A stretch of 23,105 nucleotides of DNA. Source: an uncultured beta proteobacterium. Its GTDB lineage: Bacteria > Pseudomonadota > Gammaproteobacteria > Burkholderiales > Burkholderiaceae_C. Positions 7,473-14,163 of this stretch are shown here, piece after piece. Made by a program: the position numbers and the translations under genes. The notes beneath the pieces were generated by a model. It was not told where the DNA came from, made no database searches, and was given only the letters and a program-made list of their open reading frames with translations. The stretch is taken from the NCBI GenBank assembly GCA_903859265.1, contig CAIOLZ010000465.1, forward strand, positions 1 through 23,105. Direction: 5' to 3'. Numbering within the stretch: the first letter of the stretch is position 1; every line of letters begins with the position of its first letter.

Positions 7473-8497
7473 GAAATATGCTCAAAACCCTCACATTGAT
7501 CTCCGTCGGCTTGGTCGCGGCGCTGTTGGCCGGCTGTGAACGTCCACCTATAGAAGCTGTTCAAAACGGCTACAGGGGCACCGGTCAAGAGCAAATCAGC
7601 AACCCGCGCAGTACTGCTGTCAAAGTAGCCCTGAACGTGGCGCCTGCGTCGCTGGACGCCGCCAGCCCGGAAGGTCCCAAAGCCGGAGCAATCTACCAAA
7701 ACGTCAAGATATTGGGTGACCTGAGCGTTGCCCAGTTCAGCCGAACCATGGCATCGATTACCCAATGGGTTGCGCCCAAAGAGGGTTGCACTTACTGCCA
7801 TAACGCTGCCAATTTTGCAGAAGATTCCAAATACACCAAGGTGGTGGCGCGTCGGATGATCCAGATGACCCAACGCGTCAACAGCGGCTGGAAGCAACAC
7901 GTTGCCGAGACCGGAGTTACCTGCTACACCTGCCATCGCGGAAACAACATTCCAGCCAACGTGTGGTTCGCACCCAAGGACCGTAAATATGAAAACGGAT
8001 TGCTGGGTGATCTGGCGGGAAGAGGCCTTGCTGCGCCGTCCGCAGGGCTGACCTCCTTGCCATTTGATCCCTACACGCCGTTTCTGAAAGATTCTGCGGA
8101 GATCCGGGTCAATGGCAAAGAAGCGTTGGCGGCTACCGGTGCTGATGCCAACCGCTCTTCGCTCAATCAGACAGATCACACCTACAGCCTGATGGTGCAC
8201 ATGTCAGAGTCGCTGGGTGTCAATTGCACCTATTGCCATAACACGCGCAGTTTCCAGTCCTGGGAGCAATCCCGTCCGCAGCGGGCCACTGCATGGTATG
8301 GAATCCGCATGGCACGTGAACTGAATAACGATTACCTGGTACCACTTACCGACACTTTCCCGGATTACCGGCATGGACCCAAGGGAGACGTTGCCAAAGT
8401 CAACTGCAAGACCTGCCATCAGGGTGTGTTCAAGCCTTTGTATGGTGCGCAGATGGCCAAAGACTTCCCGGAACTGCAAGTATTGGCAAAACAGTAA
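7469..8497 (+). CDS. pufC: PufC, reaction-centre tetraheme cytochrome c subunit
   Basis: A 342-residue periplasmic lipoprotein that re-reduces the photo-oxidised special pair. It opens with a signal peptide and the lipobox LLAGC (Cys23). Four CXXCH haem c motifs are visible: CTYCH at 107-111, CYTCH at 152-156, CTYCH at 253-257 and CKTCH at 313-317. Length and motif spacing fit the family. It is translationally coupled to pufM through an ATGA overlap. The reading frame of crtA continues in the same frame just after the pufC stop, with no other stop between. Confidence 0.97.
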   Translation: MRNMLKTLTLISVGLVAALLAGCERPPIEAVQNGYRGTGQEQISNPRSTAVKVALNVAPASLDAASPEGPKAGAIYQNVKILGDLSVAQFSRTMASITQWVAPKEGCTYCHNAANFAEDSKYTKVVARRMIQMTQRVNSGWKQHVAETGVTCYTCHRGNNIPANVWFAPKDRKYENGLLGDLAGRGLAAPSAGLTSLPFDPYTPFLKDSAEIRVNGKEALAATGADANRSSLNQTDHTYSLMVHMSESLGVNCTYCHNTRSFQSWEQSRPQRATAWYGIRMARELNNDYLVPLTDTFPDYRHGPKGDVAKVNCKTCHQGVFKPLYGAQMAKDFPELQVLAKQ

Positions 8498-8524
8498 AGT
8501 GCCCAACACTCTAGGAGATATGAC

Positions 8525-9286
8525 ATCGCCACCGTTTCACCGGCCGCGCTGTCCGATGAGGTAGCTGTTTTACTTCTGGCGGATATCGCACCTACATCCC
8601 TGCTGTGGGGCTGGTCGCGAATTGTCCGCGGCCCCAAGCCGCTGAGGTCCGTACCGTGTCTGCGTTTTGCAAAATTGCTGGGCAGTGGGTTTGAGGGGGG
8701 ATTCGGCCTGAGGCCGAGCCGATCGCGTCAAGGCCTGTTTGCGGTATTTAGCAACCTCGCCGCGGCCAATGAGTTCGTGGACTATTCGGAACTGGCATGT
8801 ACGTATCGGCAGCGTTCGCAGGAGTTCTGCGCTATCAAACTGCGCGCCTGGTCCTGCAGGGGTAGCTGGGACGGCAGCGAGTTTGCTCCCTCGGTGCGGG
8901 CACCTCGACCGGACGCGGCAGGGCCTATTGCCGCGTTGACAAGAGCGTCGATTCAAATGCACAAGGCCCCCGCATTTTGGCGCCTTGCCCCGGCAGCCCA
9001 AACCGCGTTGGAAGCGGCATCGGGTTGCTGGTTGGCCGTGGGTTTGGGTGAGGCTCCGTTTTTGCGCCAGGCCACCTTCAGTGTCTGGAATAACGTCGCT
9101 GCCATGGACGCCTATGCGCGCGCCGGTGCACACCGAGAAAGCATACGTGCGGCACAATCCCAGCAGTTTTTTTCTGAATCCATGTTTGTACGATTTGTTC
9201 CTCTGAGCATTCACGGAACCTGGAGAGGCCGCACTTATCTGCACGATGCACACAGCTTTGCGGCACTTGCAGATGCCCGTGCCTGA
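8525..9286 (+). CDS. crtA: CrtA-like spheroidene monooxygenase with no usual start codon
   Basis: CrtA is a haem-dependent oxygenase that converts spheroidene to spheroidenone. The C-terminal half shows family features: VWNNVAAMDAYARAGAHRESIRAAQ and FFSESMFVRFVPLSIHGTWRG. Homologous-looking sequence begins well upstream of the first TTG (8675): VAVLLLADIAPTSLLWGWSR at about 8561-8620 and GLRPSRSRQGLFAVF further on. In this frame there is no ATG, GTG or TTG between the pufC stop and 8675. AGGAG at 8513-8517 lies seven bases before an ATC at 8525, which I use as a provisional start (253 aa). The ATG at 8520 is out of frame and stops after 14 codons. The gene either uses a rare start, has lost its start, or carries a base error. 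Confidence 0.8.
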   Translation: MATVSPAALSDEVAVLLLADIAPTSLLWGWSRIVRGPKPLRSVPCLRFAKLLGSGFEGGFGLRPSRSRQGLFAVFSNLAAANEFVDYSELACTYRQRSQEFCAIKLRAWSCRGSWDGSEFAPSVRAPRPDAAGPIAALTRASIQMHKAPAFWRLAPAAQTALEAASGCWLAVGLGEAPFLRQATFSVWNNVAAMDAYARAGAHRESIRAAQSQQFFSESMFVRFVPLSIHGTWRGRTYLHDAHSFAALADARA

Positions 9287-10832
9287 CGCTCTGCGCTCTC
9301 ACCGCGTGGTGGTAATCGGTGCTGGCATCGGAGGGCTGGTCAGCGCGCTCGAACTGGCCCACAGGGGCCTGCAGGTTACGGTCATTGAGGCCGCAAACTC
9401 CCCCGGCGGCAAAATGCGACAGGTTCACGTCGATGGAGCAGCCATCGACTCCGGGCCGACTGTTTTTACGATGCGATGGGTGTTCGACCAGTGGCTTGCT
9501 CGCATGGGAACTTCACTGGGTGAACTGCTGCCGCTGGAGCCCTTGAAAGTGCTGGCCCGCCACGCCTGGCGCGGCACCCAAGGCCATCTGGATCTATTCT
9601 CCGACACACATCGCACGGCAGACGCGATTGCTGCCTTCAGCAGCCCCCAGGAGGGCAAACGCTTTCTGGAGTTTTGTGCACAAACGCGCGCTCTGTACCA
9701 CGCGCTTGAGGGCCCCTACATCCGCAGTGAACGCCCTACACTTTGCAGCATGGCGCGCGACCTCGGACCACGCGGATTGGGTGTCTTGTTGGGCCTTGGC
9801 CCTTTTGCAACGCTGTGGAGTGCCCTGGGTAAACACTTTCATGACCCGCGTCTCCAACAACTGTTCGCCCGCTATGCCACCTATTGCGGCGCGTCTCCGT
9901 GGTCCGCACCCGCAACGCTGATGCTGGTAGCCCAGGTCGAGCTCGACGGCGTGTGGTCGGTCAAGGGCGGCATGCACGCCGTGGCAATGGCACTGGCGAG
10001 GCTGGCGGCGCAAAAAGGTGTGCAATTCCAATACGGAGTTGCCTGCAAGGAAGTTTTGGTTCGAAGCGGCAAAGCGTGTGGTGTTGTACTGGCCAGTGGA
10101 GAACACATTGCCGCGGACTCGGTCATTTTTAATGGCGATGTGGGCGCCCTCTCGAGTGGCTTGTTGGGCCACGACAGCCAGTCTGCAGTGGCAAGAACGC
10201 CTGCCGATAAACGTTCACTGTCGGCGTTGACATGGTCCATGCACACGCAAACCAGCGGCTTCCCGCTGGTACGTCACAACGTGTTTTTCGACACTGATTA
10301 CGCCAGCGAATTTGAAGATATTTTCCATGGCCACTGTTTGCCGGGCATGGGCACGGTCTATGTATGTGCGCAAGACCGCAACGATGATGCCAAGGCACCG
10401 GAAAAGCCGGAGCGTCTTTTGTGCCTCGTCAACGCTCCCGCCACCGGCGACACCAACCCCTTTGATGCATCGGAGACCCAACCATGCGAGACACGAAGTC
10501 TGGCGCTGCTTCGCCACTGCGGTCTGGTACTGCAACCCCAGCCGCACCAATCGGTACTGACCACACCGCACACCTTCAACCAGCTTTTCCCGGGCACGGG
10601 GGGAGCACTCTATGGCAGCGTGACCCACGGCTGGATGTCGGCATTCCAGCGCCCCTCATCGCTGAGCAAGCTGCCGGGCCTTTACCTTGCGGGGGGCAGC
10701 GTGCATCCGGGGCCAGGGGTGCCGATGGCAGCGATGTCAGGACGTTTGGCGGCCGAGACGCTGATGGCGCACCTCGATTCGACCAGCCGGTCGCGCCGGG
10801 TGGTTATCTCTGGTGGTATGTCGATGCGCTAA
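9273..10832 (+). CDS. crtD: CrtD, hydroxyneurosporene/methoxyneurosporene desaturase
   Basis: A 519-residue FAD-dependent carotenoid desaturase of the CrtI/CrtD family that introduces the C3,4 double bond in spheroidene synthesis. The dinucleotide-binding motif GAGIGG is at residues 16-21, followed by VIEAANSPGGKMR. The C-terminal FAD motif LYLAGGSVHPGPGVPMAAMSG is that of phytoene-desaturase-type enzymes. CrtD rather than CrtI is chosen because a clear CrtI lies elsewhere in the window and crtC overlaps this gene. The ATG at 9246 is an alternative start; neither has a strong ribosome binding site. The gene overlaps crtA by 14 bases. Confidence 0.88.
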   Translation: MPVPDALRSHRVVVIGAGIGGLVSALELAHRGLQVTVIEAANSPGGKMRQVHVDGAAIDSGPTVFTMRWVFDQWLARMGTSLGELLPLEPLKVLARHAWRGTQGHLDLFSDTHRTADAIAAFSSPQEGKRFLEFCAQTRALYHALEGPYIRSERPTLCSMARDLGPRGLGVLLGLGPFATLWSALGKHFHDPRLQQLFARYATYCGASPWSAPATLMLVAQVELDGVWSVKGGMHAVAMALARLAAQKGVQFQYGVACKEVLVRSGKACGVVLASGEHIAADSVIFNGDVGALSSGLLGHDSQSAVARTPADKRSLSALTWSMHTQTSGFPLVRHNVFFDTDYASEFEDIFHGHCLPGMGTVYVCAQDRNDDAKAPEKPERLLCLVNAPATGDTNPFDASETQPCETRSLALLRHCGLVLQPQPHQSVLTTPHTFNQLFPGTGGALYGSVTHGWMSAFQRPSSLSKLPGLYLAGGSVHPGPGVPMAAMSGRLAAETLMAHLDSTSRSRRVVISGGMSMR

Positions 10833-11704
10833 GCGACGATGGTCGCCATGGCCTGTCGATCATCGCCTTTGTCGGAAGTGTCTTTTCGCCCTATTACGCG
10901 TGGGCACGGTCCCGCAATGGAGGCATAGCCGACCCGGAGAACTTTTGTGCCATCAATGTCGCTTTGTACGGCGCCGCCGGAAAACGCTGGACCATGACGG
11001 AGCGCGGCCGCAGCAGCGTGCGGCGCTCGTCGGCGAGCTTTGCCGTCGGGCCCAGTAGCTTGCACTGGAATGGTCAATCGCTGGTGATTGATATTGACGA
11101 AGTCAATGTCCCCCTCCCGTCGCGCGTTCGCGGTCGCGTGACGGTCACGCCCCAAGGTCTCTGTCAATTTGTGACGGGACTTGACGCCCAGGGCAGGCAC
11201 CGATGGGGCCCGATCGGGCCATGCTCGCGCATTGCGGTTGCCATGGATCAGCCCCATGCAAATTGGACCGGGCATGCCTACCTCGACTCGAATGAAGGTG
11301 ATGAACCGGTGGACCGAGGCTTCAACACATGGGACTGGTCACGCGCCGTAATGGGAAATGGTGACACCTCCGTTGTTTACGACGTGCGCCCCAGACACGG
11401 CGAGCATCGCGTGATCGCGCAACGCTTTTCCAGAACTGGCGGCTCCACACCCTTTGATGCACCGCCGCGCCAACCGGTGCCGAACTCGAGATGGCGCATT
11501 GCACGCACCATGCGCAGCGATGTTGGCGTAGCACCCACCGTTGAGAAAACGCTGGAAGACACGCCCTTCTATGTGCGGTCGGTACTGCGATCGGGATTGC
11601 AATCTGAACTGGTCACATCGGTCCATGAAACACTGGACGCGCAACGCGTTGCCTCCTGGCCAGTGCGCCTGATGTTGCCTTGGCGCATGCCGCGAGTCGC
11701 CTAA
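10484..11704 (+). CDS. crtC: CrtC, carotenoid 1,2-hydratase (hydroxyneurosporene synthase)
   Basis: CrtC adds water across the terminal 1,2 double bond of neurosporene or lycopene in the spheroidene/spirilloxanthin pathway. Typical sequence starts at about 10760 with RFDQPVAPGGYLWWYVDALS, followed by FVGSVFSPYYAWARSR and FNTWDWSRA. The frame has no ATG, GTG or TTG near that point. The only usable start is the ATG at 10484, which has GGAG at 10472-10475 eight bases upstream and gives 406 residues. This places 349 bases inside crtD in another frame, so about 90 N-terminal residues rich in Ala, Gly, Pro and Arg lie outside the conserved domain. From memory, Rubrivivax gelatinosus CrtC is also about 44 kDa, consistent with this start. 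Confidence 0.85.
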   Translation: MRDTKSGAASPLRSGTATPAAPIGTDHTAHLQPAFPGHGGSTLWQRDPRLDVGIPAPLIAEQAAGPLPCGGQRASGARGADGSDVRTFGGRDADGAPRFDQPVAPGGYLWWYVDALSDDGRHGLSIIAFVGSVFSPYYAWARSRNGGIADPENFCAINVALYGAAGKRWTMTERGRSSVRRSSASFAVGPSSLHWNGQSLVIDIDEVNVPLPSRVRGRVTVTPQGLCQFVTGLDAQGRHRWGPIGPCSRIAVAMDQPHANWTGHAYLDSNEGDEPVDRGFNTWDWSRAVMGNGDTSVVYDVRPRHGEHRVIAQRFSRTGGSTPFDAPPRQPVPNSRWRIARTMRSDVGVAPTVEKTLEDTPFYVRSVLRSGLQSELVTSVHETLDAQRVASWPVRLMLPWRMPRVA

Positions 11705-11720
11705 AAGTTACATGCATTAA

Positions 11721-11738
11721 TGTAAACAATTATTGACA
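11721..11738 (+). promoter_or_regulatory. PpsR/CrtJ-type operator 1 of the puc promoter
   Basis: TGT at 11721-11723 and ACA at 11736-11738 are separated by exactly 12 AT-rich bases, with near-symmetric arms (TGTAAA and TTGACA). This is the recognition pattern of the photosynthesis regulator PpsR/CrtJ. The site includes the -35 hexamer. Confidence 0.75.
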
Positions 11739-11761
11739 ATACAAAGTGTCTACTCTAAATT
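11733..11761 (+). promoter_or_regulatory. sigma70-type promoter of pucBA
   Basis: A perfect -35 TTGACA at 11733-11738 is followed by a 17-base spacer and TAAATT (11756-11761) as the -10. Transcription would begin near 11768, leaving a leader of about 75 bases before pucB. The -35 lies in operator 1 and the -10 in operator 2, so a regulator bound there would contact or block RNA polymerase. Confidence 0.65.
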
Positions 11762-11764
11762 ACA
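11747..11764 (+). promoter_or_regulatory. PpsR/CrtJ-type operator 2 of the puc promoter
   Basis: TGT at 11747-11749 and ACA at 11762-11764 are separated by exactly 12 bases. The gap between the two operators is 8 bases, the close tandem arrangement known for PpsR/CrtJ cooperative binding. The inner bases are less symmetric than those of site 1. Confidence 0.68.
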
Positions 11765-11799
11765 GATGGGCGCTTTAACGAGGGCCTTTGTCAGTACCC

Positions 11800-11821
11800 G
11801 CACGCAGGTTTTGCGTGTTTT
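11800..11821 (+). promoter_or_regulatory. leader hairpin with short T-run upstream of pucB
   Basis: CACGCA (11801-11806) and TGCGTG (11812-11817) form a perfect stem around GGTTT, followed by four T residues. It lies in the puc leader, about 24 bases before the pucB start. It could be a weak attenuator or a 5' stabiliser. The palindrome TCCATATGGA (11829-11838) follows it and includes part of the pucB ribosome binding site. Confidence 0.4.
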
Positions 11822-11844
11822 GGAAACTTCCATATGGAGACACC

Positions 11845-12006
11845 ATGTCTATGAAATCAGACCCCACAAAGGTTTGGCCTACAGGTCTCACCGAGCCGGA
11901 AGCTGAGGAGCTGCACCGTCACCTGATTCAGGGGACGCAGATTTTTGGCTTTATCGCGGTGCTTGCCCACCTGTTCGCCTACATCTATTCACCCTGGCTG
12001 AAATAA
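11845..12006 (+). CDS. pucB: PucB, light-harvesting complex 2 beta polypeptide
   Basis: A 53-residue single-pass LH2 beta polypeptide. It shows WPTGLTEPEAEELHRHLIQG with His24, a transmembrane helix IFGFIAVLAHLFAYIY with His42 as the B850 BChl ligand, and the end SPWLK. GGAGA at 11836-11840 supports the ATG at 11845. It is called LH2 rather than LH1 because LH1 genes are already present in the puf operon and the partner alpha chain is LH2-type. It is the first gene of a unit with its own promoter. Confidence 0.93.
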   Translation: MSMKSDPTKVWPTGLTEPEAEELHRHLIQGTQIFGFIAVLAHLFAYIYSPWLK

Positions 12007-12022
12007 GCGAAAAGGAAGCATC

Positions 12023-12244
12023 ATGATTTACGGAAAAATCTGGTTGGTTGTTAAGCCATCCGTTGGGATTCCGGTGTTCCTCGGCGCTGTGGCCGTGAGT
12101 TCGTTTGCCGTGCACTACGCGCTGCTGACACACACGACCTGGCTTCCGAAGTACCTCAACGGAAACGCCCAGGTCATGGCCGCCGCCCCGGCCGCGGCCG
12201 CAGCAGCAGTGGCGACACCTGACGAGCCGGCGAAGAAGAAATAG
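12023..12244 (+). CDS. pucA: PucA, light-harvesting complex 2 alpha polypeptide
   Basis: A 73-residue LH2 alpha polypeptide starting MIYGKIWLVVKPSVGIPVFL, very close in pattern to Rhodobacter LH2 alpha. His31 is the B850 ligand. The TTWLPKYL segment places Tyr44 and Leu45 at the positions that tune B850 absorption. The C-terminal tail is long and rich in Ala and Pro, ending in three lysines, as in Rubrivivax-type LH2 alpha. AAAAGGAAG lies just before the ATG at 12023. A strong hairpin follows. Confidence 0.95.
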   Translation: MIYGKIWLVVKPSVGIPVFLGAVAVSSFAVHYALLTHTTWLPKYLNGNAQVMAAAPAAAAAAVATPDEPAKKK

Positions 12245-12251
12245 TCGGACA

Positions 12252-12276
12252 GGGCGCACCCTTCCCCGGTGCGCCC
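12252..12276 (+). other. pucA-pucC intercistronic hairpin
   Basis: GGGCGCACC and GGTGCGCCC form a perfect nine-base-pair GC-rich stem around CTTCCCC. No T-run follows, so complete termination is not expected. It probably protects the abundant pucBA message or limits read-through into pucC. Confidence 0.7.
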
Positions 12277-12294
12277 ATCAGTTGGAATGGTTTT

Positions 12295-13713
12295 ATGAAA
12301 CGCTACACCTACAAGATCATCTCGACCTGGGCCAGTCTGGGCCCGAAGTTTCTTCCATTCGCAGATGTCGCGACCGATGAACTACCGCTATCGCGGCTGT
12401 TGCGTCTTTCGCTTTTTCAGGTTTCTGTCGGAATGGCGTTGGTGTTGCTGGTGGGAACGCTCAACCGCGTAATGATTGTTGAACTCCATGTGCCGGTGAC
12501 TTTGGTAGCGGTCATGGTGGCTCTGCCCTTGCTGTATGCGCCGTTTCGAGCGCTGGTCGGCTTTCGCTCGGATATTCACCGCTCGGAATTAGGGTGGCGC
12601 AGGGTCCCCTACATCTGGATGGGAACGATGGTGCAGTTCGGCGGACTTGCGCTGATGCCGTTCGCGCTGCTGGTACTTTCCGGTGGCGGCAATGCCAGCC
12701 ATTGGCCCGCCTGGATTGGCTGGATAGGTGCAGGCGTTGCATTTTTATTGGTGGGAGCCGGCCTCCACACCACCCAGACGGCCGGGCTGGCACTGACGAC
12801 TGATCTGGTGCCTGTTGAAGCACAGGCGCGCGTGGTGGGCCTGATGTGTGTCATGCTGCTGCTCGGAACGATTGTGAGCGCGCTGATATTTGGTGCCTTT
12901 CTGCGTGAGTTCAGCCCGGCCAGATTGGTGCAGGTAATTCAGGGCTCGGCCCTGGCAACGATGGTGTTAAACGCCATTGCCTTGTGGAAGCAGGAGACGC
13001 GCCGGCCCGCACGTTTCAGCAAAGCAGTTCCGGACCGGCCCCAGACCTTTGCCGAGGCACTCCAGCATTACCTCGACGCCGATGGTGCGCGAACCCGCCT
13101 GCTGGCCATTGCGCTGGGAACGCTGGCGTTTTGCATGCAGGACGTTCTGATTGAACCCTATGGCGGCCAGGTTCTGGGAATGAACGTGGGGCAAACAACC
13201 TGGCTCACTGCAGCGCTTGCTTTCGGAGGTTTGTGTGGCTTTAGCCTGGCATCCGTCGTGTTGACCCGCGGTGCGGATCCGGCCCGCATGGCGATGTTTG
13301 GCGCCGCCGTGGGCATACCTGCTTTTGCCGCAATCATGCTGGCATCGTTGCACCAGTCGATTCCGATATTTGTGGTCGGAACCATATTTGTCGGTTTCGG
13401 CACCGGGCTATTTAGCCACGGCAATTTGACGTTAACGATGAATCTCGCCCCAAAGGAGCAAGCCGGTTTGGCGCTGGGCGCCTGGGGAGCGGTTCAGGCC
13501 ACCGCCGCGGGGATTGCAGTGGCAAGCGGAGGCATCCTGCGCGACGTTTTCAGCTCGCTGGCAGCCCGTGGTCAGCTGGGGCCCAATATGGTCGATCCTG
13601 GCGCGGGCTATACACTGGTTTACCTGATAGAAATCGTGCTGCTTGTCGCAACGGTATTCGTGATGACTTGGCTGACCTACGACAGGTTCACTGTTAGTTC
13701 GGGTGTGGCTTGA
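12295..13713 (+). CDS. pucC: PucC, LH2 assembly factor (BCD family membrane protein)
   Basis: A 472-residue polytopic membrane protein of the BCD subgroup of the major facilitator fold, with about 12 hydrophobic segments. These proteins are needed for LH2 assembly and are thought to handle BChl or antenna polypeptides. The start region KFLPFADVATDELPLSRLL, the segments TLNRVMIVELHVP and HRSELGWRRVPYIW, and the later LGAWGAVQATAAG are family landmarks and match the LhaA protein encoded at 21035-22471. It is called PucC because it directly follows pucBA. The start at 12295 lies 18 bases after the intercistronic hairpin. Confidence 0.92.
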   Translation: MKRYTYKIISTWASLGPKFLPFADVATDELPLSRLLRLSLFQVSVGMALVLLVGTLNRVMIVELHVPVTLVAVMVALPLLYAPFRALVGFRSDIHRSELGWRRVPYIWMGTMVQFGGLALMPFALLVLSGGGNASHWPAWIGWIGAGVAFLLVGAGLHTTQTAGLALTTDLVPVEAQARVVGLMCVMLLLGTIVSALIFGAFLREFSPARLVQVIQGSALATMVLNAIALWKQETRRPARFSKAVPDRPQTFAEALQHYLDADGARTRLLAIALGTLAFCMQDVLIEPYGGQVLGMNVGQTTWLTAALAFGGLCGFSLASVVLTRGADPARMAMFGAAVGIPAFAAIMLASLHQSIPIFVVGTIFVGFGTGLFSHGNLTLTMNLAPKEQAGLALGAWGAVQATAAGIAVASGGILRDVFSSLAARGQLGPNMVDPGAGYTLVYLIEIVLLVATVFVMTWLTYDRFTVSSGVA

Positions 13714-13790
13714 TGGCTCTTCAATAGTTATTTAAACTGCCCGACATTCCGAGTTCGCAACCCTTCACCACTACACAGATTGGAGTACAG

Positions 13791-13889
13791 ATGAAAGTCC
13801 ATCAAATTATTTTGTTGATTTGGGGTATTGTTTTTGTATTTTGGATGGTCAGGCAATTTTCCGAGCATAACAAGCGCACTGACAAGTAG
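13791..13889 (+). CDS. 32-aa single-pass membrane microprotein downstream of pucC
   Basis: An ATG at 13791 with GGAG at 13782-13785 opens a 33-codon frame ending in TAG. The product starts MKVHQIILLIWGIVFVFWMV, one hydrophobic helix, and ends in a charged tail (SEHNKRTDK). It lies 77 bases after pucC and directly before a strong terminator, so it would be the last gene of the puc unit. Size and layout recall the small subunits and assembly peptides found with antenna or oxidase complexes. I recognise no homologue. The hydrophobic helix, the ribosome binding site and the position support real coding. Confidence 0.6.
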   Translation: MKVHQIILLIWGIVFVFWMVRQFSEHNKRTDK

Positions 13890-13903
13890 TCCAACGCCAA
13901 AAA

Positions 13904-13925
13904 CCGGGCCCCCGCCCGGTTTTTT
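13904..13925. terminator. intrinsic terminator shared by two convergent operons
   Basis: CCGGGC (13904-13909), loop CCCC and GCCCGG (13914-13919) form a GC stem followed by six T on the plus strand. It is preceded by five A, which read as a T-run on the minus strand. It lies between the end of the plus-strand puc unit and the stop codon of the last minus-strand gene, so it probably works in both directions. Confidence 0.9.
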
Positions 13926-14142
13926 ATTGGCGTGATAAGTCCGCGCTCTTCGATACTACGAGGCGCGTGAAAACGGAATCAGCCATCACCATTGCAAAAA
14001 TTGCGCAATTGACTCCGGCAATAAATCCCAGCAGCCGTCCGCTGACTTCTGACCCGAATTCATAGCCGTACTTGAAAGCAATAACGGCTGCGATCGTGCT
14101 AATCACCCATGAGAGCAAATTGCGCAGTGTTAGAGAAGGCAT
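13924..14142 (-). CDS. small membrane protein, unrecognised (72 aa)
   Basis: A 72-residue protein starting MPSLTLRNLLSWVIST with two hydrophobic segments, about residues 8-28 and 37-58, separated by YGYEFGSEVSGR. The ATG at 14142 has an AGGAGGG-type ribosome binding site just upstream on the minus strand, strong for this window. It is the last gene of the minus-strand operon and ends at the shared terminator. I do not recognise the family; no function is assigned. Position behind crtB suggests a link to photosynthetic membranes, which is inference only. Confidence 0.7.
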   Translation of the reverse strand: MPSLTLRNLLSWVISTIAAVIAFKYGYEFGSEVSGRLLGFIAGVNCAIFAMVMADSVFTRLVVSKSADLSRQ

Positions 14143-14163
14143 TGGTTGGGACCCTCCTGTGAT

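Noticed and set aside
8520..8564. ATG at 8520 near AGGAG as the crtA start
   Set aside because: It is in another frame and ends in TAG after 14 codons, and the spacing from AGGAG is only two bases.
8570..9253. 227-codon minus-strand open frame opposite crtA
   Set aside because: Considered because crtA lacks a normal start, but the plus-strand frame carries clear CrtA sequence and the antisense product is Arg- and Cys-rich without motifs.
8675..9286. TTG at 8675 as the crtA start
   Set aside because: It would remove conserved upstream sequence (ADIAPTSLLWGWSR) and has no ribosome binding site.
12252..12276. Transcription terminator after pucA
   Set aside because: The stem is strong, but no T-run follows and pucC comes 18 bases later, so it is listed as an intercistronic hairpin instead.
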